From: Clostridiales bacterium
GTDB lineage: Bacteria > Bacteroidota > Bacteroidia > Bacteroidales > Muribaculaceae
Direction: 5' to 3'
Assembly: GCA_023666645.1 (NCBI GenBank)
Contig: JAMPBP010000014.1
Location: 1 to 37,248 of the forward strand
Length of the DNA: 37,248 nucleotides
Within the stretch, counting starts at the first letter, position 1. Each line of letters opens with the position of its first letter. The position numbers and the translations under genes were made by a program. Positions 25,061 to 34,303 of the stretch are shown in pieces. The notes under the pieces are model-generated. The model ran no database searches, was not told the DNA's origin, and saw only the letters and a list, made by a program, of their open reading frames with translations.

Positions 25061-25932
25061 ATACGTTCGAGTACGGTCTTGATGAGATCGGTTACGGCTG
25101 TCTTGTAATTGGGGTTGGCATCATTGTTCATGCGGTTGGCAATGATTGTGCATACGGTCATGGCGCGGTGACCCATGAGCCGGCCCAGTCCCTGAAGAGG
25201 CGCGCTCTCCATTTCGTAGTTCGTGATGCGGCGATGGTTGTGCTCAAACTCTTCAATGGTGTGATTGAGAGTGGGGGAGGCCAACGGCAGACGCAGTTTG
25301 CGGCCCTGTGGACCATAGAATCCCACTGCCGATATTGTGTTGCCGCGTACCATATCGTCACGTCCTATCTGGGCTACAAGTTCCTCATCGGCATTAACGA
25401 CATATGGCTTGGCCCACAGTGGATTCCATGCTGTCTTTTCAATGAAAGCTTTTTCAAAATCGAGGTCGGCCACCTCATTGCGTCCCTCGTAGTAGTTGAG
25501 CACACCGTCAAATCCTATAGCCTTTTCGGCAATGACGGGGGTGCCGAGCTTCAATTCGGGCTGCAATGCTCCGGAGGTACCTATGCGCACCAGGGTGAGA
25601 CAACGTTTTGTATCTTTTACTTCGCGTGTCTTGAAATCAATATTGGCCAGCGCATCGAGTTCGTTGATGACGATATCGATATTGTCGGGACCTATGCCGT
25701 GGCTGAGGCACATTATGGGTTTTCCCTTGTAGGTGCCTCCGATAGTGTGGAATTCGCGTGAGGATACTTCAAATGTACGTGTGTCAAAGAAGCTGGCTAC
25801 GATGTTTACACGTGCCGGATCTCCCACAAGGATAACTCTGTCGGTGAGCTGTTCTGGAAGCAGGTGTAGGTGGAACACTGAGCCGTCGGCGTTAATGATG
25901 AGTTCCGATGAAGGGATAATCTCCTTGTTCAT
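25057..25932 (-). CDS. udp: Uridine phosphorylase / nucleoside phosphorylase
   Basis: A 291-residue phosphorylase of the NP-I family that splits nucleosides with phosphate to give base and ribose-1-phosphate (nucleoside salvage). VGDPARV (phosphate loop), CLSHGIGPDN, RIGTSGALQPE and NYEMESAPLQGLG (nucleoside/ribose site) are all present. Uridine as the substrate is the best guess within the family. It could process nucleosides released by the secreted 5'-nucleotidase at 11705, an inference. Confidence 0.9.
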   Translation of the reverse strand: MNKEIIPSSELIINADGSVFHLHLLPEQLTDRVILVGDPARVNIVASFFDTRTFEVSSREFHTIGGTYKGKPIMCLSHGIGPDNIDIVINELDALANIDFKTREVKDTKRCLTLVRIGTSGALQPELKLGTPVIAEKAIGFDGVLNYYEGRNEVADLDFEKAFIEKTAWNPLWAKPYVVNADEELVAQIGRDDMVRGNTISAVGFYGPQGRKLRLPLASPTLNHTIEEFEHNHRRITNYEMESAPLQGLGRLMGHRAMTVCTIIANRMNNDANPNYKTAVTDLIKTVLERI

Positions 25933-26023
25933 GATACTGTATACTTAAATTTTGAATTGTGTCTCATCGAAATAAAGGGTGAGGGAGGGTCCTTCCTTCT
26001 CATGTGAGTCTATGTCGGTGAGC

Positions 26024-27187
26024 TTATATTTTTGTTAACAATTTTATTGGGTCGATTGTTTGGAGCACTTGGTAACGGTTGGCCGGCGTAGAGGCTATGA
26101 TGCCTCTCATTTCGAGTCCAATCATTAGTGTCATGACTTGTGGCGCTGTCATGCCTGTAATTGCTGTCAAAGAGTCGTTGTCACAATTCTCGACTGTCAG
26201 GACATTATATAACAGTAGCTTCTCTTCGTGGGTCAAAGTAGTGACGATATCGGGTTTCTCATGTGTGGGTGTAATGCCGGGCGATGAGGAGACAGTAGGC
26301 CAATTCATGATTTTGAGAAGGTCGTCACAGCATTGGATACACTGTGCGGTGCCGTTGACAAGCATCGCGTTGCAGCCGCGGCTGTAGTTGTCGGTTGTGC
26401 GCCCCGGTACGGTGAGCACCTTGCGATTGCTTTTTCGTGCGAGGCGTGCCGTGGCGATGGCTCCGCCCCTTTCTCCTGATTCGACTACTATGAGGGCATC
26501 GCTCAGCGCTGCTATGAGCCGGTTGCGGGCAAGGAAGTTGGGACCTAAGGCGGTGGTATCGTGACTGTAGTCGGACAATAGCATGCCGCCGTTTTTAACC
26601 ATGCGTGCCGCTATGTCTCGATGAACAGCCGGGTATACCCTTGTGAGTCCATGAGCCACGATGCCTACTGTAGGCACTCCGGCCTTGAGTGATGCTGTGT
26701 GGGCTGCTACATCAATACCATAGGCAAGTCCGCTCACGGTAGCAATGTCAGGAACCTTGGCTTTCAGTTCCTCGACGAGTCGCTCAGTAAAACTGGTGCC
26801 ATAGCTTGTGGCGTGGCGTGTGCCGACTATTCCTACTGTACGGGAGTTGTTGAGTTGTGTCTTGCCCAGAGTGTATACAAGAACTGGAGGCCTGTCGGCG
26901 TCAAGCAGTCGACTGGGAAAAGCTTCATCGGTGTACCATAAGGCTTTTACCTCGTTGTTCCTGTTGAGGAATTCAAGCTCGGCTTTTGCCTTCTCAACTG
27001 CTTTGTAGCGTTCCTGCATTGCAGCCCAGCGTATGGGTAGCCCTTCGATAGCCTTGACTTCACACTCAGTGATGTCGAAGAAACCTGAGATGTCACCGAG
27101 ATTGTCGGTGACGATATCAGCCAGGCGTGTGGTGGCACCGGGTAATAGCGAAAATGCAAGGCGGCTGAGAAGGAGTTGGGTGTTCAT
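26024..27187 (-). CDS. dprA: DNA-processing protein DprA
   Basis: A 387-residue single-strand DNA-binding protein that loads RecA during natural transformation. The Rossmann-fold core has VGTRHATSYG, SGLAYGIDVAAH, LLSDY, RNRLIAALSDALIVVES and GGAIATARLA. An N-terminal helix-hairpin-helix-like segment covers about residues 1-75, and a C-terminal winged-helix domain (DML1-like) about 310-385. It overlaps the thioesterase gene by 4 nt and is translated after it. Confidence 0.95.
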   Translation of the reverse strand: MNTQLLLSRLAFSLLPGATTRLADIVTDNLGDISGFFDITECEVKAIEGLPIRWAAMQERYKAVEKAKAELEFLNRNNEVKALWYTDEAFPSRLLDADRPPVLVYTLGKTQLNNSRTVGIVGTRHATSYGTSFTERLVEELKAKVPDIATVSGLAYGIDVAAHTASLKAGVPTVGIVAHGLTRVYPAVHRDIAARMVKNGGMLLSDYSHDTTALGPNFLARNRLIAALSDALIVVESGERGGAIATARLARKSNRKVLTVPGRTTDNYSRGCNAMLVNGTAQCIQCCDDLLKIMNWPTVSSSPGITPTHEKPDIVTTLTHEEKLLLYNVLTVENCDNDSLTAITGMTAPQVMTLMIGLEMRGIIASTPANRYQVLQTIDPIKLLTKI

Positions 27188-27609
27188 GATATTGAAAATG
27201 TAGTCATGTAAGGCCCGAAGGCATCCTGTAGCTCGTCACCACGGGTAGGGCGTCCGTCATGAAGAATCACTACGGTTATGATGGCATGTATACATTGGGC
27301 ACCATCGCTTTTGCGGAAGATGTCCTGTTCAAAAAAATATCGTGGACCCCTGCGGCACACATTGAGGCAGCTTGTCATCGTATCGCCCATCCTGAGTGGT
27401 GTCATGTAGTTTATCTCGGCTCTCGCCAGCACCGGATCATAGCCTTGCTCGTGCATTTGCTGAAATGTGTAACCGGCTGTCTCACAGAAATCATGACGTG
27501 TCAACTCGAGGTAATGCAGATAGTTGGCATTATTTACAATGCCCTCGACATCAAGCTCATAGTCGCGCACCTTTATCTCGGTAGTGAATGTGTATTGCTT
27601 GTGAATCAT
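27184..27609 (-). CDS. Hotdog-fold acyl-CoA thioesterase
   Basis: A 141-residue single-domain thioesterase of the 4-hydroxybenzoyl-CoA (YbgC/FadM) type. EIKVRDYELDVEGIVNNANYLHYLE contains the catalytic Asp and the substrate-loop Asn pair of this family (N-terminal residues 11-35). It hydrolyses acyl-CoA or acyl-ACP esters; the substrate is unknown. A TAATTTTG box ends 6 nt before the ATG, so the transcript may be leaderless. Confidence 0.88.
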   Translation of the reverse strand: MIHKQYTFTTEIKVRDYELDVEGIVNNANYLHYLELTRHDFCETAGYTFQQMHEQGYDPVLARAEINYMTPLRMGDTMTSCLNVCRRGPRYFFEQDIFRKSDGAQCIHAIITVVILHDGRPTRGDELQDAFGPYMTTFSIS

Positions 27610-27614
27610 GACTT

Positions 27615-27622
27615 CAAAATTA
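27615..27622 (-). promoter_or_regulatory. -7 box abutting the thioesterase start codon
   Basis: TAATTTTG on the minus strand ends 5 nt before the ATG (27607-27609), predicting transcription start at or next to the start codon. The nearest TTTG upstream is 24 nt away, longer than usual. Confidence 0.45.
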
Positions 27623-27749
27623 CAATTTTTTATTAAAATTTAATTGCAAAACGGTTTAAAAATTAATTTAACAAATATTTACAGTATTTGCATGCTGATT
27701 TTTGCTAAATTCGCATAAAAATAATGTTTATACCAATTGTTAGTCATAT

Positions 27750-28460
27750 ATGCGTGTACGTATTTTAGTAATAGATGACGAGGAGTCAATCTGCGAGATT
27801 TTAAAATATAATCTTGAGAAAGAAGGCTATGATGTTGACACCGTCTACAGTGCCGAGGAGGCTCTCACACTCGATATCAAACTCTATCAGTTGCTGATAG
27901 TAGACATCATGATGGACCGCATGAGCGGTTTTGATCTTGTAAAGCGCTTGAAAAACAGTCAGGCAACTGAGCGTATTCCTGTGATATTCTGCTCAGCCCT
28001 GTCGGGTGAGGACGATACCGTGATGGGCTTGAATATAGGAGCCGATGATTATATCAGAAAGCCTTTCAATATAGGCGAGGTGGTGGCCCGTGTGCGCTCA
28101 GTGTTGCGCCGTTCCCAGATAGGTGAACAGACCGCCACTCACATCAAGGAGGGTAATTATGAGCCAGACATTACCTTCAAGACATTGCGTATAGACCGTA
28201 ACCAAAAGCAATGTTTTATAAATGGCAAGCTCGTGCAGTTGACACGCAATGAGTTTGATATCCTGCTCTTCTTTCTGGAACATCGTAACCGTATTCACTC
28301 ACGGCAGGATATCATACAGAATGTGTGGGGCAAAGGAGCCGTAGTGGTCAACCGCTCGGTCGATGTCAATATAGCCCGCCTCAGAGGAAAACTTGGAGAA
28401 TACGTACAACACATTACTACACGGCCCGGTTTCGGTTATGGTTTTAAAGAGGAAATTTAA
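27750..28460 (+). CDS. rprY: Response regulator, OmpR/PhoB family (RprY-like)
   Basis: A 236-residue DNA-binding response regulator. The receiver domain has the acidic pair DD(9-10), phospho-acceptor Asp52 in LLIVDIMMD, and the Lys of RKPF. The winged-helix output domain (about 140-235) ends HITTRPGFGYGFKEEI. Length and partner resemble Bacteroides RprY. It is the first gene of a plus-strand run with rprX and apbE, and the two-component genes overlap by 23 nt. Confidence 0.9.
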   Translation: MRVRILVIDDEESICEILKYNLEKEGYDVDTVYSAEEALTLDIKLYQLLIVDIMMDRMSGFDLVKRLKNSQATERIPVIFCSALSGEDDTVMGLNIGADDYIRKPFNIGEVVARVRSVLRRSQIGEQTATHIKEGNYEPDITFKTLRIDRNQKQCFINGKLVQLTRNEFDILLFFLEHRNRIHSRQDIIQNVWGKGAVVVNRSVDVNIARLRGKLGEYVQHITTRPGFGYGFKEEI

Positions 28461-29916
28461 TTTCCAGATACGCCTATTCCTCACATTCGTGAGTTTGTTA
28501 TGGATTGTTGTTATCACAATAGGTATTTTGCTCTGTGCCCATGATCGCCACTCGCGCCGCGCAGTGCTTGAGCAGCAAATTGACCTTTTCAACAGCAATC
28601 TGCTACGGGAGTATGATCGTTCACGTGATATCTCCACCTATCTCGACGACATTTCACAGTACTTTATGGACACCCCGCTGGGTGACCTCGTTGTGGGTGT
28701 CTACGATGTGCGTACGGGCCGATTGCTTGACAGCAGCGGCAACTTTGAACTCGACATGTCGGGCGACCTCCCCTATGACGATGGCTTGCTCACGGGTCTT
28801 GACCTGGAAAACATGACTACCAGGGATATCGGTCTCAACAAGAAGGATGTATTTTATTACCGCACCGGTTTTTCAAACGACAGTACCCTTTTTGTAAGTA
28901 CTGTTTTGCCTTATAATATCACGGTGTCAGATGCAATGTCGACCGATATCTTCATATGGGGAATACTCCTGTTGATGCTTATCGTCATCACATTGATATC
29001 ATATGTCGTCACCCTTCATGTATCGCGCAATATCAAATTGTTACGGGACTTTGTTGACCGTGCGGCCAACGACCGGGATTTTGTGACCTATAATGATTTT
29101 CCCGACGATGAGCTCGGCCAGATTACGAGCCAGGTGGTGCGTATATATAATGCACGCAGTGCTGCCGTGGCTGCCCGCGAGCATGAGCACAATATGGCGC
29201 TTCATGCTATCGAGGAGCGCTCGAAACTCAAACGCCAGCTCACCAATAATATCTCTCACGAGCTGAAAACACCGGTTGGAATAATCAAGGGATATCTCGA
29301 CACCGTGATTGAGGAGCCTTCGATGGACGAAAATGCCCGTAATCACTTCCTCATCAAAGCTCAGGTTCAGGTAAACAGGCTTTGTGACCTGCTTAATGAT
29401 TTGTCGACCATGACCCGTCTCGACGAGTCGTCATCGTCGGTGTCGATAGAGCCTGTGGATTTCAGAGAAATTGTGCTTGGAGTCATTGATGAGGCTGAGA
29501 CAAGCGGTATCATAGGCAACATGCATATAAAGGCTGCTCTTCCCTATGAATGTATTATCATGGGCAACAGGTCTTTGCTTAACTCTATGTTGATGAACTT
29601 GGTGAAGAACGCGGTTTACTATTCGCGTGGCACTGAAATTAATATAAAGTGTGTGGACACCAGCGAGCGTTTCTACTCGTTCGTGTTCTATGACGACGGT
29701 GTAGGTGTACCACCTGAAAGCCTGTCCCATCTATTTGAACGTTTCTATCGTGTCGACACGGGTAGGTCCCGTCGCAATGGTGGTACCGGACTTGGATTGC
29801 CTATTGTCAAGAGTATTGTCAATGCCTTTGGCGGTACGATTACTGTATCCAATAAGGAAACAGGTGGACTCCAGTTCACGTTCACTCTACGACGTCCTCA
29901 AAATAGTGATAATTGA
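28438..29916 (+). CDS. rprX: Sensor histidine kinase (RprX-like)
   Basis: A membrane kinase of about 492 residues. Two transmembrane segments (about residues 11-31 and 157-182) flank a periplasmic sensor domain of about 125 residues, followed by a HAMP-like linker. The HisKA motif NISHELKTP has the phospho-acceptor near His274, and the ATP site has the N box LMNLVKNAVYYS, DDGVGVP, LFERFYRVD and GGTGLGLPIVKS. The frame extends back to 28393, but the ATG at 28438 (MVLKRKFNFQ) starts at the basic residues before the first helix and is preferred. Confidence 0.92.
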   Translation: MVLKRKFNFQIRLFLTFVSLLWIVVITIGILLCAHDRHSRRAVLEQQIDLFNSNLLREYDRSRDISTYLDDISQYFMDTPLGDLVVGVYDVRTGRLLDSSGNFELDMSGDLPYDDGLLTGLDLENMTTRDIGLNKKDVFYYRTGFSNDSTLFVSTVLPYNITVSDAMSTDIFIWGILLLMLIVITLISYVVTLHVSRNIKLLRDFVDRAANDRDFVTYNDFPDDELGQITSQVVRIYNARSAAVAAREHEHNMALHAIEERSKLKRQLTNNISHELKTPVGIIKGYLDTVIEEPSMDENARNHFLIKAQVQVNRLCDLLNDLSTMTRLDESSSSVSIEPVDFREIVLGVIDEAETSGIIGNMHIKAALPYECIIMGNRSLLNSMLMNLVKNAVYYSRGTEINIKCVDTSERFYSFVFYDDGVGVPPESLSHLFERFYRVDTGRSRRNGGTGLGLPIVKSIVNAFGGTITVSNKETGGLQFTFTLRRPQNSDN

Positions 29917-29917
29917 C

Positions 29918-30910
29918 ATGGTGATGAAACCTGTCACTTTTATATTTATGGCGGCAGTGGCACTCTCCATGTCACTGCCGTCATGTGTTGATACACCACA
30001 ATTTCAATACCTTGACGGAGCGGCTTGGAACACGACCTACCATGTCAAATATGAGGGACCTGAAACGCTTGGTGATTCAATACAGTCGGTTTTTCAATTG
30101 ATTGAGATGTCTCTGTCTCCGTTCAATGATAGTTCGCTTGTATCGGCAGTCAACCGAGGGGACAGTGTGACCGCCGATTCTCTGTTTATTGAAGCTTTTC
30201 AAATTTCCCGCTGGGTCAATGGTATTACCGATGGCGCTTTTGACCCAACGCTCTCCCCATTGATCAATCTGTGGGGGTTTGGTTATGACCATTCACATGT
30301 TGATGGGTTTGAACCTTCTGATTCACTGGTAGCCGAGGCGTTGGCGCTTGTAGGTATAGGCGATTGTTACATTGACCCGCTGGGCTATGTTCATAAGAAG
30401 CACCGGGCTACGACATTCAACTTCAGTGCCGTGGCCAAGGGCTATGGGTGTGACTTGATTGCCGGCATACTGCATCGTAACGGTGTGGATAACTATATGG
30501 TGGAGATAGGTGGCGAGATTGCTCTGAACGGTTTCAATGAGCGTGGGAAGCCATGGCGTGTGATGATTGATGCTCCACGTGAGGAAAGTGTGGGGAATGA
30601 GGGCGTTTTCATTATCGAACTGACCGAGGGAGGCGTGGCTACATCGGGTAATTACCGCAATTACAGGAACACCGGACATGGCAAGATAGGGCATACCATA
30701 AGCCCCAGGACCGGACGACCCGTTCAGACGGATATACTCAGTGCGACCGTTATCGCTCCCTCCTGTGCTATAGCTGATGCTCTTGCCACGGCAGTAATGA
30801 CAATGCCGAGTGATTCGGCGGTCATCATGCTCAACAGTATTGAAAATGTCAAGGCCATCATTGTAAATATGACTGGCGATGGCGAGGATGTCCTGAAGGT
30901 TGGTTTGTAG
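29918..30910 (+). CDS. apbE: FAD:protein FMN transferase (ApbE)
   Basis: A periplasmic lipoprotein of about 330 residues that attaches FMN to Thr residues of flavoproteins such as Na+-NQR or RNF subunits. The start is ATG 29918 (or 29924); the signal ends in a lipobox LPSC. Family motifs in order: NLWGFG, FNFSAVAKGYGCDLIA, MVEIGGEI, GVATSGNYRN, HTISPRTGRPV and CAIADALATAVM. The open frame extends to 29705, but that part is inside rprX. The gap to rprX is 1 nt, so it belongs to the regulator operon; no flavoprotein target lies in the window. Confidence 0.94.
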   Translation: MVMKPVTFIFMAAVALSMSLPSCVDTPQFQYLDGAAWNTTYHVKYEGPETLGDSIQSVFQLIEMSLSPFNDSSLVSAVNRGDSVTADSLFIEAFQISRWVNGITDGAFDPTLSPLINLWGFGYDHSHVDGFEPSDSLVAEALALVGIGDCYIDPLGYVHKKHRATTFNFSAVAKGYGCDLIAGILHRNGVDNYMVEIGGEIALNGFNERGKPWRVMIDAPREESVGNEGVFIIELTEGGVATSGNYRNYRNTGHGKIGHTISPRTGRPVQTDILSATVIAPSCAIADALATAVMTMPSDSAVIMLNSIENVKAIIVNMTGDGEDVLKVGL

Positions 30911-30958
30911 AGTAGAATGCAAATATATGACCTAAGAGCCTGAAGAGCGTTATGGCGC

Positions 30959-32161
30959 TTATTTGGAGTATATGCCCATGAGCTTGTCATAGTGGATCGA
31001 GGCAGAGAATCTTCTTTGAGCCTCGGTAGCTATGCTGTCATTGTCATATTGCGTGTTCATGACTTTTTCAATTGCAGTTCTCATATCTTCATTACTATTC
31101 CAGGTGTAAGTCTCACCGCTATTCTCATCGATGAGTTCTGGTATGCCGCCTATCGAGGCTCCTATCACCGGTGTCCCGGCGCACAGTGATTCAATTACCC
31201 CCAAAGGGTTATTCTCATACCAACGTGAGGGCATGACTGTGGCATGGGACGTTGAGATGAGATAGGCAACTTCTACGGCGTTCAACCGCCCTGTAAAGCT
31301 GATATTCTGGCATTGGGAATATTTTTTTCTGAGTTCTTCTTCAAGAGGACCGGTGCCGGCAACGACAAGGCGATAAGGCAAACCTGACGCTACTTCGAGC
31401 ATGTGGTCGACTCCTTTTTCGGGTGACAGACGTCCTATGTAGCTGTATTTCTTATCTTCGCGTTTTATACCCTCGACCGTGAGATCATGTATGGATTTCA
31501 TTTTAACAGGATCAACGAAATTGCAAAGAGTCACCAATTTTTTTGAGTCAAAACCTCCCTGCATCATTTTGGACCTCATGAACTCGCTCGGGCAAATAAA
31601 CGTGTCGACATTCTGCTCGAGTGTCTTGCGATTCCACCATAGGGCTTCTATCCATGCAATTGCCGATGCCGGGAGCGATCCTTTCATGCAACATCGGCTT
31701 ATTACATTCCATTTAGAGGAGAAGCATTTCTCGCAAGGTAATCCATGGTGCATGCAGCTATACGCGGGGCATAATAATTTATAGTCGTGGAGTGTCCATA
31801 CCACTTTGGCTCCGGTTTTGCGCGCTATACGCGCCAGGACGGGTGACAGATATGAATGAATGTTGTTGAGGTGGACGATATCGGGTTTGAAATCTGTCAG
31901 AATCCTTTTGAACGATTTTTTGATGTCTCCCATTCCAAGAGTTCTCAGTGCCGCCTTCATCAAAGAGGAGGGTGACCCGCCGAATTCCACTTGTGATGCG
32001 AAATAGGAAGACCATCGTGAATCTAAGTTCTCGGGATAATGCATGGCATAGATTGCAGTTTCATGCCCATGTGATGTGAGCATGTTTTCGAGATTGATAG
32101 TGCACACGCAATCACCACCGCGTGGATAGTAAAATTTATTGATTATGAGGACTCTCTCCAT
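30959..32161 (-). CDS. Glycosyltransferase family 4 (cell-surface glycan)
   Basis: A GT-B glycosyltransferase of about 400 residues. The N-terminal domain begins MERVLIINKFYYPRGGDCVC, and the C-terminal domain has SYIGRLSPEKGVDHML and the donor-binding PLGVIESLCAGTPVIG. The middle contains a Cys-rich patch (CPAYSCMHHGLPCEKC, about residues 155-170) found in a subset of capsule/lipopolysaccharide GT4 enzymes. The open frame reaches 32200, but the ATG at 32161 is the natural N-terminus and still overlaps the preceding gene by 26 nt. Sugar and acceptor are unknown. Converges with apbE. Confidence 0.9.
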   Translation of the reverse strand: MERVLIINKFYYPRGGDCVCTINLENMLTSHGHETAIYAMHYPENLDSRWSSYFASQVEFGGSPSSLMKAALRTLGMGDIKKSFKRILTDFKPDIVHLNNIHSYLSPVLARIARKTGAKVVWTLHDYKLLCPAYSCMHHGLPCEKCFSSKWNVISRCCMKGSLPASAIAWIEALWWNRKTLEQNVDTFICPSEFMRSKMMQGGFDSKKLVTLCNFVDPVKMKSIHDLTVEGIKREDKKYSYIGRLSPEKGVDHMLEVASGLPYRLVVAGTGPLEEELRKKYSQCQNISFTGRLNAVEVAYLISTSHATVMPSRWYENNPLGVIESLCAGTPVIGASIGGIPELIDENSGETYTWNSNEDMRTAIEKVMNTQYDNDSIATEAQRRFSASIHYDKLMGIYSK

Positions 32162-33197
32162 ATAATTTGATGTAATTTTGTGCTGTGGCTGAAATGTCAT
32201 AAGTCAAAGCTTTATCATAGGCTTTGATTATAGTTGACTCATCAATACCGGTGTGTATTATTTTCTTAATCTGCACTGTGCAATCCAGCGCATCTCCTGC
32301 TTTAAACAAATATCCATATTTGCCGTTTTCTATTAAATCAGCAGGCCCCGGGATATCTGAGACAAGAACCGGTACCTTTGATGCCATAGACTCAAGAACT
32401 GATATTCCAAACCCTTCTGTAAGGGATGGTAATATGAATAAATCGTAGTCGCACAAATGCTCCATGATATAATCTTGTTCCTTAACGCCTAAAAATGATA
32501 TAATATCATTGAGATTATTTAAATTCCTTAGTTTTTCTAAATAAGATCGTGAGGGCCCGTCTCCTATAATATCAAGATGAATATTGATATTTCTGCATTC
32601 ACGATTTAATAAAGCAAAGGCATCGATGAGAATATCCTGTCCCTTGATTTCATGATAGAGACGACCCAGGGTCACACATTTTATATTGTTGTTGGTTTTG
32701 TATTGAGTCGTCCTTTTCTTAAACCGTTTGACATCAATGCCATTATGTACCACTGTTGATACAGTACCGGTTTTTCTGTTTAGATCATTCTTGACACTTT
32801 CCGAGATGGAAATTATTCTTTTTATTTTGGAAACCGATTTTATGTCTTCATCGATTATATTTTCATGTTGTGTCAAGACGATACGCTTCCTAAATAAAGG
32901 AAGTATATAATTTATAATGTTGGCCTTATGTATATGGATTATTTCAGGATTTTCTTCGAGTAATTTGATGTTGATTTTTGCTAAATAGCAGGGGTTTTTG
33001 GAACCGATTGGCCTATTGATCTTATGGATTTTTATTGTTGGCGCGAATTGTGATAAAAGTTCCTCATTTACTATGTTGTTTATTATGTATATAGAAATCT
33101 TATGACATGGGTTTTGAGCTTGAATATTCGCTATATTGACAAGCATTGTTTCTATCCCGCCGGTTAGTAGACCAAATACAATATGGGCTATTTTCAT
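32136..33197 (-). CDS. Glycosyltransferase family 4, AT-rich
   Basis: A 353-residue GT4 enzyme: MKIAHIVFGLLTGGIETMLVNIA start (nucleotide-sugar GGxE motif) and PSLTEGFGISVLESMASKVPVLV donor motif. Asn, Ile and Lys are frequent and the codons AT-rich compared with every other gene in the window, a sign of separate origin. It starts 6 nt after the next gene's stop and overlaps the following glycosyltransferase. Probably adds one sugar to a surface glycan; specificity unknown. Confidence 0.88.
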   Translation of the reverse strand: MKIAHIVFGLLTGGIETMLVNIANIQAQNPCHKISIYIINNIVNEELLSQFAPTIKIHKINRPIGSKNPCYLAKINIKLLEENPEIIHIHKANIINYILPLFRKRIVLTQHENIIDEDIKSVSKIKRIISISESVKNDLNRKTGTVSTVVHNGIDVKRFKKRTTQYKTNNNIKCVTLGRLYHEIKGQDILIDAFALLNRECRNINIHLDIIGDGPSRSYLEKLRNLNNLNDIISFLGVKEQDYIMEHLCDYDLFILPSLTEGFGISVLESMASKVPVLVSDIPGPADLIENGKYGYLFKAGDALDCTVQIKKIIHTGIDESTIIKAYDKALTYDISATAQNYIKLYGESPHNQ

Positions 33198-33203
33198 TCT
33201 TTT

Positions 33204-34286
33204 TTAATTTAAAGAGTTGTACACTTTGGCGGTTGACTGGGCGATATTTTCCCAATTGAATTGTTCCATATCATGATATTGTGTATCGTTCATTTTTCCC
33301 TTGCAGAAATCTGATATCTTGTTTTTCATCATGTCGACATCGCCAGCCCGTGTATATACCTCGGTTGGTAATTGTACCATATGGGTGGCCGGCAGATCAG
33401 TCACGATTACCGGTAGCCTGTAGGACATTGCTTCCAGAAGAACAATGGGGAAACCTTCATTGATGGATGACAGTATAAAAAGTCCGGCATGTGAGTACAA
33501 TTGTCTTAATTGTTCGCCTTTTGTGAATCCGGTGAAAATCACCTTGTCGTTCGTATCAAGTTTTCTAAGCGACTCCTCGTAATTTGAACCATTGTCTGAA
33601 GCTCCTGCTATAGCAAGTTTTAGCGACGTATCACATTGATTGATTGCCTTTATGAGCGTGTCAAATCCTTTTTCGGGTGTGAGTCGTCCTACTGCGAGGA
33701 TGTATCTCTTCGGTGTCAAACCATGTTTTTCCAGAAAATCGGTACGTGTGGATCGAGTCACTTCGTTTATACCGTTGGGAATGAAGACAGAGTCATGAAA
33801 GATTTTTTCAGACAGTTTTTCCTGCTGGAATTTGTTTACAAATATAATACGGTTGGCATATCTTAATGATACCTTCTCTCCTATTTTGAAAATTGCTCGG
33901 GACATCTTGCCCCATTTTGAATGCTCGTAATTGGGGCTGTGATAGGTAATCACCACCTTGTATCCAAATAATCGGAGTATAGGGGTAAAAAGTCCGGGGC
34001 CTATGTTGTGAATGTTGACTATGTCGCAGTTATGGTGAAGGATAATGTGAACAACAGCAAGAAAGGTGTGGAACACAGCCTCGAATCCTTTGATACGTGT
34101 TGATGGTAAATCTATGAAAGAGATGTTGTTGAAGCTGACAGCCGAATGCTGGTTCAAGTAAGGTTTACGCCGGTATACGGTACAATGAAAATCAGGGCCA
34201 AGACGAGGAATGATGTTCTCACAATGACTCTCGACTCCACCTTGAATATTAGGAAAGCCTCTTAAACCTATTACCGCGATTCTCAT
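33204..34286 (-). CDS. Glycosyltransferase family 4, DUF1972-type N-terminus
   Basis: A 360-residue GT4 enzyme beginning RIAVIGLRGFPNIQGGVESH, the N-terminal pattern of the DUF1972 group, common among rhamnosyl-/galactosyltransferases for capsule repeats. The donor motif SSINEGFPIVLLEAMSYRLP and the GRLTPEKGFDTL loop are intact. 17 nt from the radical SAM gene and 6 nt from the next glycosyltransferase, so one transcript. Confidence 0.9.
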   Translation of the reverse strand: MRIAVIGLRGFPNIQGGVESHCENIIPRLGPDFHCTVYRRKPYLNQHSAVSFNNISFIDLPSTRIKGFEAVFHTFLAVVHIILHHNCDIVNIHNIGPGLFTPILRLFGYKVVITYHSPNYEHSKWGKMSRAIFKIGEKVSLRYANRIIFVNKFQQEKLSEKIFHDSVFIPNGINEVTRSTRTDFLEKHGLTPKRYILAVGRLTPEKGFDTLIKAINQCDTSLKLAIAGASDNGSNYEESLRKLDTNDKVIFTGFTKGEQLRQLYSHAGLFILSSINEGFPIVLLEAMSYRLPVIVTDLPATHMVQLPTEVYTRAGDVDMMKNKISDFCKGKMNDTQYHDMEQFNWENIAQSTAKVYNSLN

Positions 34287-34303
34287 TTTTTTAGGCTATA
34301 CCT

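Noticed and set aside
28393-28437. N-terminal extension of rprX
   Set aside because: It overlaps the conserved DNA-binding end of rprY in another frame. The ATG at 28438 gives a normal short cytoplasmic N-terminus before the first helix.
29705-29917. N-terminal extension of apbE into rprX
   Set aside because: It lies inside the conserved ATP-binding part of the kinase in another frame. The lipoprotein signal starts at 29918/29924.
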